This document shows positions 31,804 to 39,535 of a stretch of 47,207 nt of DNA, one piece after another. Under the pieces are notes generated by a model, which ran no database searches, was not told the origin of the DNA, and saw nothing but the letters and a program-made list of their open reading frames with translations. The translations under genes and the position numbers were made by a program. Source of the stretch: a bacterium (GTDB lineage Bacteria; Desulfobacterota; Deferrisomatia; Deferrisomatales; BM512); contig SCTA01000023.1 of assembly GCA_004322275.1 (NCBI GenBank), positions 1 to 47,207 on the forward strand. Reading direction: 5' to 3'. Within the stretch, counting starts at the first letter, position 1, and each line of letters opens with the position of its first letter.

Positions 31804-32478
31804 ATGAGCTTACTGATAGTAAAAAACCTGCAAAAATCCTACGGCTCGGGCGATTCCGAGGTAAAGGCGCTCCGCGAGGCCACCTTCGAGGTGGAGGAGG
31901 GCGAGTTCGTCTCCATAATGGGCGAATCGGGGTCGGGGAAATCCACCCTGCTCTCGATCCTCGGGGCTCTCAACACTCCCACCGCCGGAAACCTGAACGT
32001 AGCCGGGGTGGAGGTCTACAAACTCGGTCAGGAGAAGAGGGCGGATTTTCGGCGCGAATTCCTGGGGTTCGTCTTTCAGAACTTCCGCCTTATCCCCTAC
32101 CTGACGCTGGGGGAGAACACCATGCTACCCCTCGCGACCCTCTCCATCTCGAAAAAAGAGAAGGTCGAAAAGGCGCGAAAGGCGCTTGAGCACGTGGGGC
32201 TGGCGAGCAAGATGAACCGCCTGCCGAGCCAGGTCTCCGGCGGCGAGCAGGAGAGGGCGGCGGTCGCAAGGGCCATCGTCAACGAGCCCCCGATACTCCT
32301 CGCGGACGAGCCCACCGGCAACCTCGACTCCCGCACGGCGGGCGAGGTGATGGGAATGTTAAAAGAGCTTAACTCCCACGGCACGACCGTCGTCATGGTC
32401 ACCCACTCCGAGAAATGCGCGGCGATAGCCACGCGGCATCTTCTTGTCGCCGACGGAGTGGTGAGCGAGATGCGCTGA
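31804..32478 (+). CDS. ABC transporter ATP-binding protein, LolD/MacB type
   Basis: A 224-residue ATPase with AAGGAGAA before the ATG. Walker A is GESGSGKST (40-48), then the Q-loop FVFQNFRLIPYLT. The signature reads VSGGEQERAAVARAI (Glu in place of the usual second Gln/Arg pattern), Walker B ILLADEPTGNLD, and the H-loop VMVTHSEK. All catalytic residues are present. It powers the permease encoded just upstream. A strong bidirectional-looking terminator ends the operon. Confidence 0.95.
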   Translation: MSLLIVKNLQKSYGSGDSEVKALREATFEVEEGEFVSIMGESGSGKSTLLSILGALNTPTAGNLNVAGVEVYKLGQEKRADFRREFLGFVFQNFRLIPYLTLGENTMLPLATLSISKKEKVEKARKALEHVGLASKMNRLPSQVSGGEQERAAVARAIVNEPPILLADEPTGNLDSRTAGEVMGMLKELNSHGTTVVMVTHSEKCAAIATRHLLVADGVVSEMR

Positions 32479-32511
32479 GAGCTTCTAATCGTTCCTTCAA
32501 CTTTTCCAGAT

Positions 32512-32550
32512 AACTCAAAACCCCGCGTAATTGCGGGGTTTTGAGTTTGG
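32512..32550 (+). terminator. Rho-independent terminator of the ABC operon
   Basis: AACTCAAAACCCCGC (32512-32526) pairs perfectly with GCGGGGTTTTGAGTT (32533-32547), 15 bp with a 6-nt loop, followed by TGG. The T-rich 3' arm itself can serve as the slippery tract. Confidence 0.85.
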
Positions 32551-32676
32551 GGCCCTGCGGGTTTTTAAAATCGGTCTTAAGAAATTTGTGAGAGAAACCT
32601 CCGGGACTTTTATATATACTCCTTCGGACTCGGTTACAGGCAGGCACTTCATGAAGGGTTCCGGACTCAAGTTTTG

Positions 32677-34647
32677 ATGGATAGCGAAAAAAAGGAAGAG
32701 AAGCCGAAGGTTTTCACCCTCGCCAGCGACGAGGGCAGGTACAGGCTTCTGGTTGAGAACGCCCACGTGGGCATCTGCGTCTGTCAGGGCGACAGGGTCT
32801 GTTACGCGAACAGGGCTTTCGCCGCCATGACTGGCTACACCCTCCTTGAACTTACCTCCCATAGCCTCCTGCGCATCGTCCACCAGGAGGATCACCCCCA
32901 CGTAATCCGTGAATACTCCCGCCGCATGCGCGGCGAAAACGAGGCCTCAAGCTACGAGTTTCGCGGAGTGACCAAAGAGGGGCGGGTAAAATGGCTCCTC
33001 ATGAGCGCCATCCGCATCGACTGGGACGGCAAACCCGCGGCTCTCGATTTCGTCACCGACCTCAGCGACCGCCGGTACATGGAAGAGACGCTCCGGAAAA
33101 GCGAGGCGCGCTACCGCTCCCTGACCGACGACGTCCTCGACAACTCCGCGGTCGGCCTCGTGATTCTCGACGGCGAACTGAAAGTGGCCTGGGCCAACCG
33201 CACCTTCGGTGAATTTTTCAGCATTCAAAGGGAGCTGACTATCGGGCTTTCGGCCGGGAGGGTGCTTGAGACCCTTCAAAAAGCCGCCACGGACCCCTCG
33301 GGTTTTCTCCTTTCGGCTAGAGACGCGCTGAAAGGTGAAGGGCGGACGGCCACCTTTGAATTTTCGGCGAAACCGGCTCCGGGGAAAGAGGAGCGCCACA
33401 TTGAGTGCCGGACGCAGCACGTCGGGGAGGGGCTTTTCAGCGGCGGGCGCATACTCCATTTTTACGACATCACCCCCCAGAAGACGGCGCAGCTTGAAAA
33501 CGCCGCCATGCAGGCGAAGCTCCTCCAGTCGCAGCGGCTGGAGACGGCGGGCACCCTTGCCTGCGGCATAGCGCACGACTTCAACAATATACTCCAGTCC
33601 ATCTGCCTCAACGCGCATCTTTTGTCTTCTCAAAGCGCCCTGGCGGAGCAGGACCAGCTCTATCTTTCGCGCATAGATTCCGCCGCCGGGCGGGGGACAA
33701 AGCTGGTAAACCAGCTACTCGCTTTCAGCAGGGGAATGCAGGCTTCCTTCGACGCCATATCGCTTTCGGAGGCTGTTTTAAAAGGCGTGGAGATGCTCGG
33801 CTGGATATTGCCCGAAAACATAAAGGTGGTGACCGAATTGTCGCCGGAGGAGTGCGCCATTCTCGGCGACGAGGGGCAGATAGAGCAGATACTCCTGAAT
33901 CTGGCGATGAACTCCAGAGACGCCATGCCGGAGGGCGGAGTTTTCAGGGTAACGGCCGGGCCGGTGAAGGTATCGGGGAGAAACAGGGAGGTGGAGCCGG
34001 GGGACTACGTCCTTCTCACAGTCGAGGACAGCGGTCACGGCATGGAGGAATCCACTCTTTGCAGAATCTACGACCCCTTCTTCACCACGAAGGAGGTCGG
34101 CAAGGGCTCCGGTATAGGCATGTCGGTCGTTTACGGCATCGTAAGAGACCACGGCGGTCAGATTTTCTGCAACTCGACGCCCGGAAAGGGAACCGTCTTC
34201 AGCATTTACTTCAAGCGGGCAGGCGTAGCGCGTATCCACCGGAAGGCAAAGGCGGCGGAACCGGAGGTTCTGCCCGGAAAGAGAGAAGGGGTGCTCGTGG
34301 TCGACGACGAGCCCTTCATCGCCGAGAGCCTTTGCGACGTACTCAAGGCGAACGGCTACGAGGCGCTGGCGGCCAACAGCGGCGAGGCTGCGCTGGAACT
34401 CTACAAGGAGCAGTCCGGAAAGATCGACCTCGTCGTCCTCGATCTCGGCATGCCGGGCATGGGGGGTAAAGAGTGCCTCGAATGCCTCAGGAAGATGGAC
34501 GGCGAACTGAAAATTATCGTCGCCAGCGGCTACGACGCGGCCACTCACGCCGGGGAAGTGAAAAAACTCGGAGCCAAAGCCTTCATCTCCAAACCCTACA
34601 GCATCTCGGGGCTTCTCAGGACTATCGAGGAGATACTGGAAGGGTAG
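32677..34647 (+). CDS. PAS-PAS hybrid histidine kinase
   Basis: A 656-residue cytoplasmic kinase without membrane segments. Two PAS domains lie at about 20-145 (RYRLLVENAHVGICVCQGD) and 150-265 (SAVGLVILDGELKVAWANR). The dimerisation domain has phospho-acceptor H300 in the GIAHDFNNILQSI box. The ATPase domain has NLAMNSRDAMPEGG, VEDSGHGM and the YDPFFTTKEVGKGSGIGMSV stretch. A C-terminal receiver (about 545-656) has DDEP, D589 (VVLDLGMPGMGG) and SKPYS. It senses an intracellular signal through PAS; no ligand can be named. No output gene is adjacent. Copy H of the repeat follows within 7 nt of the stop. ATG at 32677 is preferred to the overlapping TTG; the ribosome site is weak. Confidence 0.92.
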   Translation: MDSEKKEEKPKVFTLASDEGRYRLLVENAHVGICVCQGDRVCYANRAFAAMTGYTLLELTSHSLLRIVHQEDHPHVIREYSRRMRGENEASSYEFRGVTKEGRVKWLLMSAIRIDWDGKPAALDFVTDLSDRRYMEETLRKSEARYRSLTDDVLDNSAVGLVILDGELKVAWANRTFGEFFSIQRELTIGLSAGRVLETLQKAATDPSGFLLSARDALKGEGRTATFEFSAKPAPGKEERHIECRTQHVGEGLFSGGRILHFYDITPQKTAQLENAAMQAKLLQSQRLETAGTLACGIAHDFNNILQSICLNAHLLSSQSALAEQDQLYLSRIDSAAGRGTKLVNQLLAFSRGMQASFDAISLSEAVLKGVEMLGWILPENIKVVTELSPEECAILGDEGQIEQILLNLAMNSRDAMPEGGVFRVTAGPVKVSGRNREVEPGDYVLLTVEDSGHGMEESTLCRIYDPFFTTKEVGKGSGIGMSVVYGIVRDHGGQIFCNSTPGKGTVFSIYFKRAGVARIHRKAKAAEPEVLPGKREGVLVVDDEPFIAESLCDVLKANGYEALAANSGEAALELYKEQSGKIDLVVLDLGMPGMGGKECLECLRKMDGELKIIVASGYDAATHAGEVKKLGAKAFISKPYSISGLLRTIEEILEG

Positions 34648-34653
34648 CGCCGG

Positions 34654-34776
34654 ACGGCTTCGGCTTTTGCCGCGATGCGGGCGTCGCTTCTCGCTCGCGC
34701 TCCTCGCCGTAGGCCCGCTACTGTCTTCGTCGCGCTCGCTGCGGGCTCCTTGCCTCGCGCCAAAATCCTTTGCCGT
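34654..34776 (+). repeat. Dispersed hairpin repeat, copy H
   Basis: ACGGC (34654-34658) pairs with GCCGT (34772-34776). TTTTG..CGCGA (34665-34675) pairs with TCGCG..CAAAA, differing from copy I by a compensated G-C to A-T change. The central hairpin is GTAG-gcccg-CTAC (34709-34721). It starts about 7 nt after the kinase stop codon, in sense. Its interior is nearly identical to copy I. Confidence 0.85.
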
Positions 34777-34914
34777 ATTTAAAACCTGAAACGGATCCGC
34801 GCCGCCCCGCCCTTCACAACTGAAGGCCCGCGCAACAATCCCCTTTCCGCCAACCTCCCGAATCTGTAATATTCAAGGGTAAGAATTCTCTTTGCCAGTG
34901 GCGGTAAGGATTCC

Positions 34915-35622
34915 ATGCTCCAGTTCACCGTTCCCGACGATACCTTCGAGATGATCATCCGCCTTTCCGCCGCTGCGGCGGCCGGAGGGGTGATAGGCCT
35001 TGAGCGCTACATTCAGGGGCGCTCGGCGGGGCTTCGCACCCATGTGCTTGTCTGCGTGGGCAGCGCCCTTTTCACCCTCTTTTCCCTCATCGCGCCTCGT
35101 TATAACGAGGTCGCGGGAGCCGGCGCGGACCCCGGAAGGATCGCCGCGCAGATAGTCACCGGCATCGGCTTTCTCGGCGCGGGCGTCATCCTGAAACAGG
35201 GGGTGACTGTGCGCGGCCTGACCACGGCGGCCTGCCTCTGGGTTGCCGCGGGGATAGGCATGACGGCTGCGGGGGGCCTTTACTTCCTCACCCTCTTCGT
35301 CACGGCGCTCACGGTGGTCACGCTCTTCGGCCTGAATCTTTTCGAGATGAAATTTCACAACACCATCTACCGCCATGTAATGGTGGTGACGGACCTTGGC
35401 GAGGATGTCTCGGAGATAATCGAGAAGGTCAACTCCTCGGGCGTCACCGTTTTCGCCTGCGATTCGGCGCGCAATTTCGAGACGGGCAGGATGACCGTGG
35501 ACATGGAAGTGCGCCTCCTTCGGCGCGGCTCGACTCAGCCCATCGCCGACAAGACGCTAAAGGCGCTTCAAGCCTCCGGTATTCCGGTGCATTCTTTCTC
35601 GTGGAGGCGCGAAGCCTCTTAG
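34915..35622 (+). CDS. MgtC/SapB family membrane protein
   Basis: A 235-residue inner-membrane protein. Four to five helices carry the family marks AAGGVIGLERYIQGRSAGLRT, QIVTGIGFLGAGVILKQG and VRGLTTAACLWVAAGIGM. The C-terminal 85 residues form a soluble ACT-like domain. MgtC proteins affect magnesium homeostasis and the F1Fo ATP synthase in pathogens; in free-living bacteria the role is poorly known. It is alone between repeat copy H and the pseudo-AAA operon, with about 120 nt on its 3' side. Confidence 0.88.
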   Translation: MLQFTVPDDTFEMIIRLSAAAAAGGVIGLERYIQGRSAGLRTHVLVCVGSALFTLFSLIAPRYNEVAGAGADPGRIAAQIVTGIGFLGAGVILKQGVTVRGLTTAACLWVAAGIGMTAAGGLYFLTLFVTALTVVTLFGLNLFEMKFHNTIYRHVMVVTDLGEDVSEIIEKVNSSGVTVFACDSARNFETGRMTVDMEVRLLRRGSTQPIADKTLKALQASGIPVHSFSWRREAS

Positions 35623-35744
35623 CTTGTTTCTTGCCCGCTCCTTGGTTATCCTCTCCCCTGCCGATTCAACCTTGACAAGTTACGGCACGGCCCTTGCTTT
35701 TTAATTGCCGACTGTCTGATTCCCTTTCATATAAGGTTTCGCAT

Positions 35745-36626
35745 ATGCACAGAAAACTTGAAAAAATATTCTACGAGGTAAAAAAGCCCACCCTGAAATG
35801 GGACGACATCGGTGGTTTCGCGGATGTGAAGAAGATCGTGAAGGAAATGGTCTCCCTGCCGCTGATGAAGCCCGAGCTGATGGCGAAAGTCGGGCTTGAG
35901 CGCCCCGCCGGGGTGATGCTCTGGGGGCCGCTCGGCGTGGGTATCACCATGCTGGCCGAGGCCGCCGCCACGGAGGCGGGCGTCTCCTTCGTCTACGTTT
36001 CAGGGCAGGAGATGCTCGGAAAGCCGGAGCAGATCTCCGAAGCCTTCCACGATGCGGTTCACGAGGCTCCCTGCGTGCTTTTCATCTCCGACACCGAGTG
36101 GCTCTGTCCGCGCGCGGGTTGTTCCTACGAGTGGGGGCCGGGAAATTTCCGCGGAATCCCGCCCACCTTCGCCGACAGGGAACTGTCAGAGCTCTTCATC
36201 CGGGAGATCGACGCCATTCAGGCCCACAAGAACGTGATGCTTGTCGGCTCCTGCTACCGCATCGACACGGTCGATCAGGCGATAATCAAGGAAAAGCGCC
36301 GCTTCAACCGCAAGATCTTCGTCCACCCGCCGAAGGCCATAGACCGCGAGGGGATGATCAATATCTATCTTAAGAAGATGCCCTCCGTCGACCCGAAGGT
36401 GAGCGCGAAGGAGCTTAGCCTGCGCACCGAGGGGTACGTGGGCTGGGACGCGGAGAGCCTTTGCAAGCGCGCCGCGCTGGAGGCGGTGAAGGACGATCGG
36501 GACGTTGTTTCGATGGCGGATTTCGAGGCGGCCCTTTTGCAGGTCACTCCCTGGCTGACCCCCGACATGACGGAAAAATACAACGAGATTGACAAGAATG
36601 ACTGCCCCCATCACTACGCCTTCTGA
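35745..36626 (+). CDS. AAA pseudo-ATPase (Walker A lysine and Walker B acid lost)
   Basis: The ATG at 35745 gives MHRKLEKIFYEVKKPTLKWDDIGG, the usual entry to a Cdc48/FtsH-type AAA domain. The open frame upstream is not family-like. The 293-residue protein keeps the AAA plan, but Walker A reads GPLGVGIT (61-68), so Lys is Ile67. Walker B reads VLFISDTEW, Ser-Asp in place of Asp-Glu. Sensor-1 Asn is replaced (GSCYRID). The arginine-finger region RRFNR and the lid (GYVGWDAESLCKRAALEAV) remain. An insertion with cysteines 121 and 126 lies after Walker B. It should not hydrolyse ATP, yet the frame is intact. It overlaps the FmdE-like gene by 29 nt and forms an operon with it and the permease. Confidence 0.83.
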   Translation: MHRKLEKIFYEVKKPTLKWDDIGGFADVKKIVKEMVSLPLMKPELMAKVGLERPAGVMLWGPLGVGITMLAEAAATEAGVSFVYVSGQEMLGKPEQISEAFHDAVHEAPCVLFISDTEWLCPRAGCSYEWGPGNFRGIPPTFADRELSELFIREIDAIQAHKNVMLVGSCYRIDTVDQAIIKEKRRFNRKIFVHPPKAIDREGMINIYLKKMPSVDPKVSAKELSLRTEGYVGWDAESLCKRAALEAVKDDRDVVSMADFEAALLQVTPWLTPDMTEKYNEIDKNDCPHHYAF

Positions 36627-37050
36627 GAGGGACGACTTCTACGCCTTTTTAAAGCGCCTTCACGGCCATCGCTGCCCCATGTCGATTCTCGGGGCGAGGC
36701 TGGGGCTGGCGGCGCGTGAGAGGGTGGGCAGACACGGCGAGGACGGCGACGTGGCGGCGGTCTATTACCACCGCACCTGCGCCATCGACGGCATTCAGGC
36801 CGCGCTCGGCACCACCTCGGGCAACACCAACATCGAAGTGCGCCCCGAGGGGATTCACCGCCTCGAAGCGGTGAACAAGACAAAAAGAATGTACGTCACC
36901 GTATCCCTGACGGAGGAGGCCCTCGGCCGCGGCAGGGAGTACGGCGAGCTGCGGCGCTCCGGCGGCGACAAGGCGAGGATGGAAGAGATTCTCAAAGGCC
37001 TCGAATCCGCGCCGGAGAGCGAACTGATTTGCATCGAGGCCCATAGCTGA
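36598..37050 (+). CDS. FmdE-like (formylmethanofuran dehydrogenase subunit E family) protein
   Basis: A 150-residue protein from the ATG at 36598, which lies inside the end of the pseudo-AAA gene, so translation is probably coupled. The FmdE signature is clear: FLKRLHGHRCPMSILGARLG (His22, His24, Cys26) and HRTCAIDGIQAALGTTSGN (Cys61). In other FmdE proteins these residues line a metal site. The C-terminal zinc finger found in some members is absent. In bacteria without formylmethanofuran chemistry the role is unknown. Neighbouring permease and pseudo-ATPase suggest metal or cofactor handling, as inference. The stop TGA overlaps the ATG of the next gene by one base. Confidence 0.85.
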   Translation: MTAPITTPSERDDFYAFLKRLHGHRCPMSILGARLGLAARERVGRHGEDGDVAAVYYHRTCAIDGIQAALGTTSGNTNIEVRPEGIHRLEAVNKTKRMYVTVSLTEEALGRGREYGELRRSGGDKARMEEILKGLESAPESELICIEAHS

Positions 37051-38000
37051 TGGAGCTTGCCCGCGAGTTTTTCCGCATCGTCCTCCAGGAAGCGGGGAAG
37101 ATGTGGTGGTTCACCCTTCTCGGCATAACCATCGCGGCCCTGATAAAGACCTACCAGCTCGACCGCCACATAAGGCAGTACGTCGGAAAGTTCGGACACT
37201 TCTCGATACTGGCGGCAGTGGGGATAGGCCTGGTCTCGCCCCTTTGCTCCTGCGGCATACTACCCGTGATTATTCCGATGGCGCTCGCGGGAGTGCCTTT
37301 GCCCCCGCTGATGGCGCTGCTCACAACCAGCCCGGTTATGGACCCCACCTCGTTTGTCCTCACGATGGGGGCTCTCGGGCCGGAGCTGGCCTGGTGGAAA
37401 CTTGGGGGGGCCGCCTTTCTCGGACTCCTCTCGGGGTACGCGACGCATTTTTTTATAAGGACGGGCATTTTTTCTGGAAACCTTATCAGGCTAAAGCCAG
37501 TACATAACGAGAAGGGCGATCTTGCCAGCGCCTATGAGATCGGGTGCGCCAACGGAATCTTTCTTCGCACCATGAAGGTTGTGCAAAGAGAAAGCAAATT
37601 CCGCTTTTTCCTCGACAGGTTTTTCGACATCGGGGTCTTCGTGGGTTTCTGGGTTCTGATGGCGATCTTCATCGAGGCGGCGATTCACATCTTCGTACCG
37701 GTGAGCGCCGTAACCTGGCTGGTAGGAAAAAAAGGACCCTTCTCCGTGGTCTGGGCGGCGCTGATAGGGATTCCCCTGCCGCTCCATCAGATACCGGCGA
37801 TTCCGGTGCTGGCGGGGTTAAAGGCGAAGGGGATGGCGGTTGGCGCGGATATTGCTTTTTTAATGGCGGGCCCGGTAACGTCGATTCCGGCGATGGCCGC
37901 TCTTTATGCGATATTTATTCCCAGAGTTGTGGTAGCATTTATCGCAACAGGGTTATTGGGCTCCATCTTCCTCGGCCTTCTGCGGATGGCTGTTGGTTGA
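37050..38000 (+). CDS. DUF318 (YraQ/ArsP-like) permease
   Basis: A 316-residue inner-membrane protein with eight or so helices in two similar halves. The first half holds SPLCSCGILPVIIPMALAG (Cys66, Cys68) and TTSPVMDPTSF, the marks of the DUF318 permeases that include the organoarsenical exporter ArsP and the SO_0444-type metal efflux proteins. The second half repeats the pattern (IGIPLPLHQIPAIPVLAGL, AGPVTSIPAM) without cysteines. It probably exports a metal, metalloid or thiol-reactive compound; the substrate is not determinable. Its start overlaps the FmdE stop in TGATG. Last gene of the three-gene operon. ArsR-type regulators are not seen nearby. Confidence 0.88.
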   Translation: MELAREFFRIVLQEAGKMWWFTLLGITIAALIKTYQLDRHIRQYVGKFGHFSILAAVGIGLVSPLCSCGILPVIIPMALAGVPLPPLMALLTTSPVMDPTSFVLTMGALGPELAWWKLGGAAFLGLLSGYATHFFIRTGIFSGNLIRLKPVHNEKGDLASAYEIGCANGIFLRTMKVVQRESKFRFFLDRFFDIGVFVGFWVLMAIFIEAAIHIFVPVSAVTWLVGKKGPFSVVWAALIGIPLPLHQIPAIPVLAGLKAKGMAVGADIAFLMAGPVTSIPAMAALYAIFIPRVVVAFIATGLLGSIFLGLLRMAVG

Positions 38001-38071
38001 CGGATTTTAAGACAGCAAACTGAACGATAGACGGATTATCGACACATACACCCTTTGAAAGGAGACGGCTT

Positions 38072-39535
38072 ATGAGACGGCTCGCTATCTCTTTACTCGC
38101 CGCCACGATGGCTGTTCCGGCGCTGGCCGCCAGCCCGATCTTCACCGACATAACCGCAAAGTCCGGCACCGGCGACCCCGGAAACGGCAAGGGAGTGGCT
38201 TTCGCCGACATCGACAACGACGGCGACTGGGATCTCTACGTTTCCAACAAGGGCGGCCCCAACAAGCTCTTCCGCAACGACGGTAAGGGCGAGTTCACCG
38301 ACATCACCGCGCAGGCGGGCGACAACGTCGGCGACGCGGGCTTCGTCATGGGCTCGGTCTTCTTCGACTACGACAACGACGGGTGGGTGGATCTCTACCT
38401 CCCTAAGGGCGGCCGCTACGAGATTGAAGCCAACCGCCTCCTCAGGAACGTCGGCGGCAAGTTCGTGGACGTGACGGAAAAGGCCGGAGTAGGCTCCAAG
38501 GAATTCACCTACGCAGCCGCCTCCGCCGACTACGACCACGACGGCTATCTCGATCTCTACCTCGCCAACTACGGCGTCAACAAGACCAACACCCTCTACC
38601 GCAACAACGGCGACGGCACCTTCACCGACGTTACCGCCAAGGCGGGGGTGGGCGACCGCTCCTGGTCCTGGATGGCCACCTGGGCCGACGTGAACGGCGA
38701 CGGCTGGGACGATCTCTACGTCGTCAACGGGCGCTACCCCGCCGGTGAGCCGAACACCCTCTACATCAACAACGGCGACGGCACCTTCAAGAACGTCTCC
38801 CGCGAATCCGGAGCGGACGATCCGAACTGGGGCCTCGGCGCAGCCTTCAACGATCTCGACAGGGACGGCGACCTCGACCTGTTCGTCTCCAACTACGTCG
38901 GGCCGAACGCCCTTTACTACAACGACGGCGCCGGCCACTTCACCAAGGCCGATCCCGTCAAGGTCGGGCTCAATCACGTTGGCTGGGGCAAAGGTCCCTC
39001 CTGGGGCGACGTTGACAACGACGGCGACGTAGACCTCTACGAAGGCGACTGCAAGGCCGCCAACCAGCTCTACATCAACAACGGCAAGGGCGTCTTCACC
39101 GACATGACCAAAGACAACCCCGCTGTCGCCTGCGCCGCCGTCCGCTCCAAGGGCACCGCCCTCGCCGACATCGACAGCGACGGCGATCTCGATCTCTACG
39201 TCATCAACTGGGCCGCTCCGAACGTGCTGGCCCTCAACAACACCGATAACGGCGATTACCTTAAGGTTCGCCTCACCGGCAGCGTCTCCAACCACATGGC
39301 GGTCGGTTCCCGCGTGTGGGTGCGCGACGGTAAGAAGCTGGTCGGCATGAGCGACCTCCAGACCTCCTCGGGCTTCTGCTCGCAGCCGCCCCAGGAACTC
39401 CACTTCGGCCTCTCCGCCGCCAGGACCTACACCGTCGAAGTCCGCTTCCCCAGCGGCCTTCGCAAGGTGGTCGAGAACGTAAAGGCCGGGCAGACCATCA
39501 CCATCGAGGAGCCCGGTGAAGTGGCGAAGCGCTAA
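38072..39535 (+). CDS. Secreted FG-GAP/VCBS repeat protein with ASPIC/UnbV C-terminus
   Basis: A 487-residue exported protein with AAAGGAGA before its ATG and a signal peptide cut at VPALA. Seven or so FG-GAP/VCBS repeats follow, each with a calcium-type loop (DIDNDGDWDLYVSNKGG, DYDNDGWVDLYLPKGG, DYDHDGYLDLYLANYG and so on) and a LFRNDGKGEFTDIT-like strand. They form a beta-propeller. The last 90 residues match the ASPIC/UnbV domain of CRTAC1 proteins. Probably a calcium-binding surface or periplasmic protein. It is followed by, and overlaps by 20 nt, the lipoprotein gene at 39516. The terminator for this gene lies inside that next gene. Confidence 0.88.
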   Translation: MRRLAISLLAATMAVPALAASPIFTDITAKSGTGDPGNGKGVAFADIDNDGDWDLYVSNKGGPNKLFRNDGKGEFTDITAQAGDNVGDAGFVMGSVFFDYDNDGWVDLYLPKGGRYEIEANRLLRNVGGKFVDVTEKAGVGSKEFTYAAASADYDHDGYLDLYLANYGVNKTNTLYRNNGDGTFTDVTAKAGVGDRSWSWMATWADVNGDGWDDLYVVNGRYPAGEPNTLYINNGDGTFKNVSRESGADDPNWGLGAAFNDLDRDGDLDLFVSNYVGPNALYYNDGAGHFTKADPVKVGLNHVGWGKGPSWGDVDNDGDVDLYEGDCKAANQLYINNGKGVFTDMTKDNPAVACAAVRSKGTALADIDSDGDLDLYVINWAAPNVLALNNTDNGDYLKVRLTGSVSNHMAVGSRVWVRDGKKLVGMSDLQTSSGFCSQPPQELHFGLSAARTYTVEVRFPSGLRKVVENVKAGQTITIEEPGEVAKR

